From an uncultured Lachnospiraceae bacterium (lineage in GTDB: Bacteria > Bacillota > Clostridia > Lachnospirales > Lachnospiraceae), in NCBI GenBank assembly GCA_902797785.1, contig CADBUD010000221.1, positions 1 to 13,120 on the forward strand: a stretch of DNA of 13,120 bases. The letters run 5' to 3'. Shown piece by piece: positions 7,745-13,120 of this stretch. Each line of letters begins with the position of its first letter. Position 1 is the stretch's first letter. Below the pieces are notes generated by a model, which ran no database searches, had not been told where the DNA came from, and worked only from the letters and a program-made list of their open reading frames with translations. The position numbers were made by a program, and so were the translations under genes.

Positions 7745-8785
7745 ATGATTAAGGCAGGAATAATAGGAGCGACCGGATATGCCGGCGCAGAGCTGGTGAG
7801 ACTTTTGCTTGCACATAAAGAGGTTGAGATTGTATGGTACGGCTCAAGAAGCTACATCGATCAAAAATATGCTTCTGTGTACCAGAATATGTTTCAGCTG
7901 GTGGAGGATCGATGTCTGGATGACAATTTGGAAGAGCTTGCCAAACAGGCAGATGTGATTTTCACGGCGACCCCTCAGGGATATTGTGCCTCTGTTATGA
8001 GTGAGGAGATTCTCTCCAAGGCAAAGGTCATTGACCTCAGTGCGGATTTCCGTATAAAGGATGTATCTGTCTATGAAGCGTGGTATGGCATCGAGCATAA
8101 GAGTCCGCAGTATATTTCAGAGGCAGTTTATGGACTTTGCGAGATCAACCGGGAAAAGATCAAAGAAGCCAGATTGATTGCCAATCCGGGATGCTATCCG
8201 ACATGTTCTTTCCTTTCCATTTATCCGCTGGTCAAGGAAGGCATCATAGATCCGTCAACAATTATTATCGATGCAAAATCCGGAACCTCGGGCGCGGGAC
8301 GAGGAGCCAAAACAGACAATCTTTATTGTGAAGTCAACGAAAATATCAAAGCATACGGAGTAGCGGTGCATCGCCATACCCCGGAGATTGAGGAGCAGCT
8401 TTCCTACGCGGCAGGAGAGCCGGTCATCATTAATTTTACCCCACATCTGATTCCAATGAACCGCGGGATTCTGGTAACAGCATATGCTTCCCTGAAAAAG
8501 AAGCTTTCCACCGAAGAGCTGCGGGAGATGTATCAAAAAGCTTATCAGGAAGAGTATTTTGTGCGAGTCCTGGAGGAGGGAATGGTACCTCAGACCAAAT
8601 GGGTCGAAGGAAGCAACTTCGTGGATGTGAATTTTAAGTTGGATGAACGGACGAACCGCGTCATTATGATGGGAGCGATGGACAATCTGGTCAAAGGAGC
8701 AGCAGGGCAGGCAGTTCAGAATATGAATCTGATGTTCGGTCTTAAAGAGCAGGAAGGACTCCAGCTGGTTCCAATGTTTCCATAA
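7745..8785 (+). CDS. argC: N-acetyl-gamma-glutamyl-phosphate reductase
   Basis: A 346-residue cytosolic enzyme, the usual ArgC length. It reduces N-acetylglutamyl-5-phosphate to N-acetylglutamate semialdehyde with NADPH, the third step of ornithine synthesis. The N-terminal Rossmann fold opens with IKAGIIGATGYAGAELVRLL, the NADP-binding GxxGxxG-type loop. ANPGCYPT carries the catalytic Cys150, and HRHTPEI (His209 to His211) is the conserved histidine motif. The ATG at 7745 is chosen because AAGGA (7732-7736) precedes it by 8 bases and the nucleotide-binding strand begins at once. The in-frame ATG at 7715 has no ribosome binding site and adds ten charged residues not expected in the family. 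First gene of the arg cluster; a candidate promoter/operator lies at 7640-7684. A 272-bp hairpin-rich gap separates it from the next gene, so the cluster may not be one uninterrupted transcript. Confidence 0.96.
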   Translation: MIKAGIIGATGYAGAELVRLLLAHKEVEIVWYGSRSYIDQKYASVYQNMFQLVEDRCLDDNLEELAKQADVIFTATPQGYCASVMSEEILSKAKVIDLSADFRIKDVSVYEAWYGIEHKSPQYISEAVYGLCEINREKIKEARLIANPGCYPTCSFLSIYPLVKEGIIDPSTIIIDAKSGTSGAGRGAKTDNLYCEVNENIKAYGVAVHRHTPEIEEQLSYAAGEPVIINFTPHLIPMNRGILVTAYASLKKKLSTEELREMYQKAYQEEYFVRVLEEGMVPQTKWVEGSNFVDVNFKLDERTNRVIMMGAMDNLVKGAAGQAVQNMNLMFGLKEQEGLQLVPMFP

Positions 8786-8805
8786 ATCATCGCTTTATAG
8801 TTATA

Positions 8806-8841
8806 CTCATGAACGAAATAGCTTGTCGTTTTGTTCGTGAG
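8806..8841 (+). repeat. 13-bp stem-loop containing CTCATGAAC
   Basis: CTCATGAACGAAA (8806-8818) pairs with TTTTGTTCGTGAG (8829-8841) through 13 pairs, two of them G-U in RNA, around the 10-nt loop TAGCTTGTCG. The G-U pairs suggest folding as RNA. It starts 20 bases after the argC stop but lacks a T-run, so it is not a clear terminator. Confidence 0.7.
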
Positions 8842-8856
8842 CCGCGCCGGATTTTG

Positions 8857-8880
8857 GTCGCTGAAAGCGACATTTTCCTT
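8857..8880 (+). terminator. Short hairpin with T-rich tail, possible argC terminator
   Basis: GTCGCT (8857-8862) pairs perfectly with AGCGAC (8866-8871) across a GAA triloop and is followed by ATTTTCCTT. The stem is short and the T-run broken, so termination would be weak. On the opposite strand the element reads as a hairpin preceded by AAGGAAAA and followed by CCGGCGC, a layout similar to the hairpin at 10886-10900 in the argJ-argB gap. Confidence 0.4.
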
Positions 8881-8908
8881 ACAAAAACCGTGCGCATCAA
8901 TTTGTACC

Positions 8909-8949
8909 GTTAACGAGAACCGGCAATGGGTTTCGTTAACTAATATAAC
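8909..8949 (+). promoter_or_regulatory. Second paired GTTAAC box with TA-rich motif, upstream of GNAT/argJ
   Basis: GTTAAC at 8909-8914 and 8935-8940 are exactly 26 bp apart, as in the argC leader. GTTAACGAGAACC and GGGTTTCGTTAAC are also arms of an inverted repeat with a 6-nt centre. Downstream TAATATAAC contains TATAAC (8944-8949), a possible -10, though no convincing -35 was found. The match to 7640-7684 extends over CGTTAACGA(A/G)AACC, a 13-base variable stretch of equal length, and the closing GYTAAC followed by TATA. Candidate operator or promoter for the GNAT and argJ genes. Confidence 0.45.
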
Positions 8950-8951
8950 AG

Positions 8952-8991
8952 TTCCGTCTTACGGAAGAATAAGTGAGAACGGTTACTCACT
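8952..8991 (+). repeat. Two adjacent short stem-loops in the GNAT leader
   Basis: TTCCGT/ACGGAA (8952-8966, loop CTT) and AGTGAG/CTCACT (8972-8991, 8-nt loop) are both perfect 6-bp stems separated by 5 bases. They follow directly after the paired GTTAAC boxes and would lie in the 5' leader of a GNAT transcript if a promoter is there. Function unknown. Confidence 0.5.
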
Positions 8992-9057
8992 GGATATTGT
9001 TGACGAAAATAGGTCTAACTGAAGAGTTTACATATGAATAGAAAGTACGAGGATAAA

Positions 9058-9510
9058 ATGCAGATTCGTTTAATGACAATGGAGGATTATGAGGAGGTCT
9101 ATCAGCTTTGGCAGCATATCGGGGGCTTTGGAATCCGCAGTATTGACGATTCCAGACGCGGAATTGAAGTGTTCTTGAACCGAAATCCGAATACCAGCTA
9201 TGTGGCAGAGATGGATGGAAAGATTGTGGGAAGTCTTTTATGTGGAAACGATGGAAGAGTGGGGCATTTTTATCACGTCAGTGTAAAAAGAGAATATCGT
9301 CATCAGGGAATCGGTACGAAAATGGCATATTCCGCAATGGAAGCACTGCGAAAAGAAGGAATCAATAAAGTGGCATTGATTGCTTTTACCAAAAATGAAG
9401 CCGGAAACGGATTCTGGAAAAAAGTAGGATGGACCAGGCGGGAAGATGTCAATTACTATGATTTTTCGTTAAATCAGGAAAATATTACGACATTTATCGG
9501 AGAAGAATAA
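9058..9510 (+). CDS. Short GNAT-family N-acetyltransferase inside the arg cluster
   Basis: A 150-residue single-domain cytosolic acetyltransferase using acetyl-CoA. It opens with the usual IRLMTMEDYEEVYQLW strand-helix. The central VSVKREYRHQGIGTKM holds the RxxGxG/A-type pyrophosphate-binding loop (RHQGIG), and the C-terminal part has the NEAGNGFWKKVGW motif typical of GNAT folds. The overall look is of the YpeA/RimI-like group. The ATG at 9058 is preferred because GAGG (9049-9052) sits 5 bases upstream and the fold starts at once; an ATG at 9034 would add eight charged residues. It ends 41 bp before argJ, so the two are probably co-transcribed. The context suggests N-acetylglutamate synthesis, like the short GNAT-only ArgA enzymes of actinobacteria, or acetylation of another amine. 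The substrate cannot be read from the sequence, so no arg symbol is given. Confidence 0.88.
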   Translation: MQIRLMTMEDYEEVYQLWQHIGGFGIRSIDDSRRGIEVFLNRNPNTSYVAEMDGKIVGSLLCGNDGRVGHFYHVSVKREYRHQGIGTKMAYSAMEALRKEGINKVALIAFTKNEAGNGFWKKVGWTRREDVNYYDFSLNQENITTFIGEE

Positions 9511-9551
9511 ATTTGTTTCCTATACATGGAAGGATAGAAATGGAGGAGATT

Positions 9552-10775
9552 ATGGAAAAATTTGATGGTGGAGTGACTGCGCCAAAGGGTTTTTTGGCGG
9601 CAGGATACGCTGCAGGCATAAAGAAAGAAAATCATCTGGATATGGCGATGATATACAGTGAAGCACCGTGTCAGTCCGCAGGGACATACACGACCAATGT
9701 TGTAAAGGCAGCCCCGGTGAAGTGGGATAGGGAAAGGACGACAGCTGCCTCACCGGTACAGGCAGTTGTCGTCAATTCTGGAATCGCAAATGCCTGTACC
9801 GGCGAAGAAGGATATCAATATTGCCTGGAAACGGCGAAAAAAGCAGCAGAATGTCTTTCGATTTCAGCAGATGAGGTTTTAGTGGCTTCGACCGGCGTGA
9901 TTGGGATGCAGCTTCCAATGGATCGGATTTCCAAGGGGGCAGAGGAACTTTCGCATCTTCTTTCTCCCTCCAGAGAAGCTGCCCACACTGCTGCGACAGC
10001 AATCATGACGACAGATACGAAACAAAAGGAAATCGCCGTCCGGACTCAGATCGGAGGAAAAGAGGTCATTCTTGCCGGAATGTGCAAAGGTTCCGGAATG
10101 ATTCATCCAAATATGTGCACAATGCTTTCCTTTGTGACAACGGATGTTGATATTTCCAAAGAACTATTGCAGGAAGCTTTGAGCGAGGTAGTAAAAGATA
10201 CCTACAACATGGTATCCGTAGATGGAGATACTTCGACCAATGATACGGTTCTTCTGCTTGCAAATGGCATGGCGGGAAATCCAAAAATCACAGAAAAAAA
10301 CGAAGATTATCAGAGCTTTTTAGCAGCGCTTTATAAGGTCAATGTACATCTGGCGAAATGTATTGCGGGAGATGGAGAAGGAGCAACGGCGTTATTCGAG
10401 GCAAAGGTCGTGGGCGCGGAGTCCAAAGAGCAGGCAGTGACCTTGAGCAAATCCATTATCACATCGAATCTTACCAAGGCAGCAATCTATGGTCATGATG
10501 CAAATTGGGGACGGATACTTTGTGCCATGGGATATTCCGGAGTACAGTTCGATCCGGAAAAAGTGGATCTGGTATTTGAAAGCAAGGCAGGACGGATTCA
10601 AATCATAGAAAATGGAGTCGCGGTCGGATTCAGTGAGGAAGAAGCAACAAAAATCCTCTCAGAGCCAGAGGTCACGGTAATCGCCGATATCAAAATGGGT
10701 CAGGCAGAAGCAACGGCATGGGGATGTGACCTGACTTATGATTATGTAAAGATCAATGCGGATTATCGGTCCTAA
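9552..10775 (+). CDS. argJ: Glutamate N-acetyltransferase / ornithine acetyltransferase
   Basis: A 407-residue cytosolic enzyme. ArgJ moves the acetyl group from N-acetylornithine to glutamate, releasing ornithine and regenerating N-acetylglutamate; bifunctional forms also use acetyl-CoA. The N-terminal GGVTAPKGF, central KGSGMIHPNM and the AKCIAGDGEGATALFE and HDANWGRI motifs are hallmark ArgJ sequences. The precursor cleaves itself before a conserved Thr, which becomes the nucleophile: here Thr190 in NMCTMLSF. The residue before it is Cys189 where Ala is the textbook residue. The start at 9552 is chosen for GGAGG (9542-9546) 5 bases upstream and the usual short lead before GGVTAPKGF. ATG 9540, with AAGGA upstream, is a real alternative and would add four residues. 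It follows the GNAT gene by 41 bp; argB is 181 bp downstream. Confidence 0.96.
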   Translation: MEKFDGGVTAPKGFLAAGYAAGIKKENHLDMAMIYSEAPCQSAGTYTTNVVKAAPVKWDRERTTAASPVQAVVVNSGIANACTGEEGYQYCLETAKKAAECLSISADEVLVASTGVIGMQLPMDRISKGAEELSHLLSPSREAAHTAATAIMTTDTKQKEIAVRTQIGGKEVILAGMCKGSGMIHPNMCTMLSFVTTDVDISKELLQEALSEVVKDTYNMVSVDGDTSTNDTVLLLANGMAGNPKITEKNEDYQSFLAALYKVNVHLAKCIAGDGEGATALFEAKVVGAESKEQAVTLSKSIITSNLTKAAIYGHDANWGRILCAMGYSGVQFDPEKVDLVFESKAGRIQIIENGVAVGFSEEEATKILSEPEVTVIADIKMGQAEATAWGCDLTYDYVKINADYRS

Positions 10776-10820
10776 TCTTATGATTGTGCGCAAGATGACA
10801 AGCCACTCCGTTCATGAGGA

Positions 10821-10855
10821 TATAGGAAATGCATGAAATCAATGCGTTTTCTATA
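10821..10855 (+). repeat. 14-bp stem-loop between argJ and argB
   Basis: TATAGGAAATGCAT (10821-10834) pairs along its full length with ATGCGTTTTCTATA (10842-10855), with two G-U pairs in RNA, around the 7-nt loop GAAATCA. No T-run follows (CACATTAATG), so it is unlikely to be a simple terminator. It may be an RNA processing or stability element in the arg transcript, or the core of a dispersed repeat. Confidence 0.75.
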
Positions 10856-10885
10856 CACATTAATGCACACAAATGCGATAGGAAG

Positions 10886-10900
10886 GGCACTTTCGGTGCC
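10886..10900 (+). repeat. Short hairpin GGCAC/GTGCC followed by CTGGCGC
   Basis: GGCAC (10886-10890) pairs perfectly with GTGCC (10896-10900) around TTTCG. It is preceded by AGGAA and followed by CTGGCGC. This order resembles the reverse strand of 8845-8880, where GTCGCT/AGCGAC is preceded by AAGGAAAA and followed by CCGGCGC; the stems differ in sequence but both pair. Similarity judged by eye. Confidence 0.45.
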
Positions 10901-10956
10901 TCACGCTGGCGCAATAGGAAACGAATAAAAAGAGAAGAAGAAAGCTGAGGAGAAAA

Positions 10957-11853
10957 ATGGAAGAAGTAATGCAGAAATATCTGGACAAGGCAGAGGTCCT
11001 GATTGAAGCACTGCCATATATTCAAAGATTTAACAGAAAAATCATTGTTGTAAAATACGGTGGAAGTGCCATGATGGATGACGAACTAAAGAAAAACGTC
11101 ATAAAAGATGTCACCCTGTTGAAACTGGTCGGATTCAAGCCGATTATTGTTCATGGTGGTGGAAAGGACATCAGCAAGTGGGTCTCTAAAGTTGGTATGG
11201 AGCCAAAATTTATCAATGGACTTCGCGTGACGGATGCCGATACAATGGAAATCGCTGAAATGGTCCTGAACCGGGTAAATAAGAGCCTGGTTTCCATGGT
11301 ACAGGAATTAGGAGTCAAGGCCGTTGGAATCAGTGGAAAAGACGGTGGACTTTTAAAGGTCAAAAAACATGAATGCGCAGACGGCGACCTTGGATTTGTC
11401 GGAGAAGTGACAGAGGTAAATCCAAAGGTATTATATGACCTGCTCGAAAAGGATTTTCTGCCGGTCGTCTGTACCACAGGATATGATGAAAATTTTGAAA
11501 CCTATAATATTAATGCAGATGATGCTGCCTGCGCCATTGCAACAGAGATGAATGTAGAAAAGCTTGCGTTCCTGACAGATACTGAGGGAGTATATCAGGA
11601 TCCGGAAAAACCGGAAACACTGATTTCTGAGCTTACTGTCAGTGAAGCGCGTGGACTGATCCGAGACGGATATATCAAGGGCGGTATGCTTCCAAAGCTT
11701 CAAAACTGTATTGATGCGATTGAAGAAGGAGTGAACCGTGTCCATATTCTGGATGGACGGATTCCGCATTGTCTGTTGTTGGAAATCTTTACCAATCGAG
11801 GAATCGGTACGGCAATTTTAAATGATAATGAAGAAAAATTTTATACAGAATAA
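10957..11853 (+). CDS. argB: N-acetylglutamate kinase, probably the arginine-inhibited type
   Basis: A 298-residue cytosolic kinase that phosphorylates N-acetylglutamate with ATP, the committed step toward ornithine. Amino-acid-kinase motifs: VVKYGGSAM (phosphate-binding lysine and glycines, about residues 30-38), IIVHGGG (64-70), NINADDAACAIA (substrate-site Asn and Ala-Asp region), LAFLTDTEGVY (nucleotide region) and GGMLPKLQNCIDAI, with the conserved lysine before the end. The protein has about 25 residues before the first strand, including VLIEALPYIQRF, and a C-terminal LLLEIFTNRGIGTAI. These are features of hexameric, arginine-feedback-inhibited NAGKs such as the Thermotoga enzyme; the short E. 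coli type lacks the N-terminal helix. So feedback inhibition is likely, by family reasoning. The ATG follows GAGGAG (10947-10952) by 4 bases. argD begins 18 bp after its stop, so these two are co-transcribed. Confidence 0.97.
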   Translation: MEEVMQKYLDKAEVLIEALPYIQRFNRKIIVVKYGGSAMMDDELKKNVIKDVTLLKLVGFKPIIVHGGGKDISKWVSKVGMEPKFINGLRVTDADTMEIAEMVLNRVNKSLVSMVQELGVKAVGISGKDGGLLKVKKHECADGDLGFVGEVTEVNPKVLYDLLEKDFLPVVCTTGYDENFETYNINADDAACAIATEMNVEKLAFLTDTEGVYQDPEKPETLISELTVSEARGLIRDGYIKGGMLPKLQNCIDAIEEGVNRVHILDGRIPHCLLLEIFTNRGIGTAILNDNEEKFYTE

Positions 11854-11871
11854 GAAAAAGGAGTGGAGATC

Positions 11872-13068
11872 ATGGAAATGAAAGAGAGTATTATGGAATC
11901 AGAGGAATATCTGCTTCATACATACAATCGTTACCAGGTGGTATTCGACCATGGAGAAGGCGTTTATCTTTATGATACTGAGGGAAAAAAATACTTGGAC
12001 TTCTGTGCAGGAATCGCAGTGCAGGCTTTAGGTTATGGAAATAAAAAATACGATACGGCATTAAAGTCTCAGATTGATAAATTACTTCACACCTCTAATT
12101 ATTTTTATAGCGAGCCGCTCCGGGAAGCTGCTAAAAAAGTCATTAAAGCTTCCGGGATGTCCAGAGTGTTTTTTACCAACAGCGGAGCAGAAGCCATAGA
12201 AGGAGCAATCAAGGCAGCCAGAAAATATGCTTATTTAAAAGATAAAAAAAATGATCATGAGATTATCGCAATGAGAAAATCCTTTCATGGAAGGAGCCTG
12301 GGAGCGCTTTCCGTCACCGGAAATGAGCACTACCAGGAGCCATTTAAGCCATTGATCGGTGGAATCAAGTTTGCGCAATATAACGATATTGAGAGTGTAA
12401 AAGCATGTCTTTCCGATCGCACCTGTGCCATCATTCTTGAAACAATCCAGGGAGAAGGCGGAATCTATCCGGCAGAGGATGCTTTTATAGAAGAAATCCA
12501 GCGGATTTGTGATGAACGGGATATCCTTTTGATTTTAGATGAAATTCAATGTGGAATGGGACGAACGGGAACGATGTACGCATTTTCACAGTATCAGGTA
12601 CATCCGGATATTGTGACGACGGCAAAGGCACTTGGCTGTGGAGTACCGGTCGGTGCATTTCTATTAAACGAAAAAACAGCTAAGAATTCTCTGGTACCGG
12701 GCGATCACGGAACTACCTATGGAGGAAACCCTTTTGTATGTCAGGCGGTCAGTACCGTGTTTGATATTTTTGAAGAAGATCATATTCTGGAACACGTGAA
12801 TGAAATTGCACCATATTTGGAACAAAAGCTGGATGAGCTTGTAGAAAAATATGAAATCATAGCAGAACGCCGGGGACGCGGGCTGATGCAGGGCTTAGAA
12901 TTTGCAGAACCAGTTGCAGGAAAAATCGTAGCTAAGGCAGTAGAAAACGGGTTGATTCTGATTACAGCCGGAACCAATGTAATTCGTTTCGTACCGCCTC
13001 TCGTCATTGAAAAAGAGCATGTAGATCAGATGGCAGAGATTTTTGAGAAGATTCTAAAGTCTATGTAA
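11872..13068 (+). CDS. argD: Acetylornithine aminotransferase
   Basis: A 398-residue class III aminotransferase that uses pyridoxal phosphate and glutamate to turn N-acetylglutamate semialdehyde into N-acetylornithine, the step between ArgC and ArgJ. Visible motifs in order: YLDFCAGIAVQALGY near the N-terminus, FTNSGAEAIEGAIKAARKY (cofactor phosphate binding), SFHGRSLGALSVTG, LDEIQCGMGRTG with the Asp that contacts the cofactor ring, TTAKALGCGVPVGAF with the Schiff-base Lys252, and TTYGGNPFVC. Length is normal and the end is intact. The ATG at 11872 is chosen for AAGGAG (11858-11863) 8 bases upstream; a GTG at 11863 is in frame but lies in that binding site. Some ArgD enzymes also act as succinyl-diaminopimelate aminotransferases in lysine synthesis, which cannot be excluded. 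Last complete gene of the cluster; argF would be a usual next gene but none is visible before the edge. Confidence 0.96.
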   Translation: MEMKESIMESEEYLLHTYNRYQVVFDHGEGVYLYDTEGKKYLDFCAGIAVQALGYGNKKYDTALKSQIDKLLHTSNYFYSEPLREAAKKVIKASGMSRVFFTNSGAEAIEGAIKAARKYAYLKDKKNDHEIIAMRKSFHGRSLGALSVTGNEHYQEPFKPLIGGIKFAQYNDIESVKACLSDRTCAIILETIQGEGGIYPAEDAFIEEIQRICDERDILLILDEIQCGMGRTGTMYAFSQYQVHPDIVTTAKALGCGVPVGAFLLNEKTAKNSLVPGDHGTTYGGNPFVCQAVSTVFDIFEEDHILEHVNEIAPYLEQKLDELVEKYEIIAERRGRGLMQGLEFAEPVAGKIVAKAVENGLILITAGTNVIRFVPPLVIEKEHVDQMAEIFEKILKSM

Positions 13069-13088
13069 ATGATGAGGTCGGCTGACTC

Positions 13089-13103
13089 GGTGGCAATGTC
13101 ACC
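13089..13103 (+). repeat. Short hairpin just after argD
   Basis: GGTGGC (13089-13094) pairs with GTCACC (13098-13103) around AAT, with one G-U pair. TAAAACAATC follows, with no T-run, so it is not a convincing terminator. The remaining bases to 13120 show no gene start with a ribosome binding site. Confidence 0.3.
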
Positions 13104-13120
13104 TAAAACAATCTACATAT

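Larger units (their letters stand above)
8786..9057 (+). other. Hairpin-rich 272-bp non-coding gap between argC and the GNAT gene
   Basis: No credible gene lies here. A 63-codon open frame starting at a TTG (8831) runs straight through several hairpins, has no ribosome binding site and looks like no known protein. The gap holds stem-loops at 8806-8841, 8857-8871, 8909-8940, 8952-8966 and 8972-8991, and a degenerate GTTGACGAAAA at 8999-9009. Five stem-loops in under 200 bases is far denser than an ordinary intergenic spacer. It could be an argC terminator followed by a new promoter/leader, or a dispersed palindromic repeat element. It contains no T-box consensus (no GGTGG..CCGCG antiterminator motif seen). 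Confidence 0.7.
10776..10956 (+). other. 181-bp structured non-coding gap between argJ and argB
   Basis: No gene is visible. It holds GTTCATGAG (10810-10818, reverse of the CTCATGAAC 9-mer), a strong stem-loop at 10821-10855, a smaller one at 10886-10900, and three copies of ATAGGAA at 10822, 10878 and 10914. The segment GTTTTCTATACACAT (10846-10860) resembles GTTTCCTATACAT in the GNAT-argJ gap (9516-9528). A gap of this size inside an operon usually holds a repeat element, processing site or extra promoter; I cannot tell which. The argB ribosome binding site is at its end. Confidence 0.7.

Noticed and set aside
8831..9022. A 63-codon open frame starting with TTG in the argC-GNAT gap.
   Set aside because: No ribosome binding site, rare start codon, no family resemblance, and it crosses several perfect hairpins; the region reads as structured non-coding DNA.
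10776..10956. A T-box or other known riboswitch controlling argB.
   Set aside because: No T-box antiterminator consensus or specifier-loop arrangement is recognisable, and no terminator with a T-run precedes argB.
13069..13120. An ATG-ATG start right after the argD stop, open to the window edge.
   Set aside because: No ribosome binding site and only 17 codons visible, with no resemblance to argF or another expected gene.

Overview
The window looks like chromosomal DNA of a low-to-moderate GC, anaerobic Firmicute, most likely a gut Lachnospiraceae-type clostridium. This rests on protein style only: a giant secreted protein with GLUG and 'YTGK...GTDYTI' repeats plus a lysine-rich C-terminal fibronectin III domain, a class B sortase, a small substrate with a PKTxD-type sorting signal, and an arg cluster in the order argC - GNAT - argJ - argB - argD. 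No rRNA, tRNA, CRISPR array, insertion sequence or phage gene was seen. All genes lie on the + strand.

Region 1 (1-7628) is a cell-surface locus. The 3' part of a giant secreted, multi-domain protein enters from the left edge. Its reading frame is open to the first bases, so its real start is outside the window, and the edge lies in an 18-bp tandem repeat encoding a Glu/Thr/Ala-rich segment. A perfect 17-bp hairpin follows. Next come a class B sortase with a long cytoplasmic N-terminal extension, and a small secreted protein with one Ig-like (BIG2) domain, a charged linker and a C-terminal sorting signal. The sortase most plausibly anchors the small protein. The giant protein has no sorting signal at its C-terminus. 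A good intrinsic terminator closes the region.

Region 2 (7629-13120) is an arginine/ornithine biosynthesis cluster: argC (N-acetyl-glutamyl-phosphate reductase), a short GNAT acetyltransferase, argJ (ornithine acetyltransferase), argB (N-acetylglutamate kinase) and argD (acetylornithine aminotransferase). Together argB, argC, argD and argJ carry glutamate-derived N-acetylglutamate to ornithine, with ArgJ recycling the acetyl group. The GNAT protein could supply N-acetylglutamate, but this is only a hypothesis.

The least explained DNA is the three non-coding gaps of the arg cluster (7629-7744, 8786-9057, 10776-10956). They are rich in hairpins and share short motifs: paired GTTAAC boxes exactly 26 bp apart before both argC and the GNAT/argJ genes, and the 9-mer CTCATGAAC in all three. 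They could be an undescribed arg regulatory site, or copies of a genome-wide intergenic repeat. Otherwise the window is ordinary; I did not find a convincing new multi-gene system.
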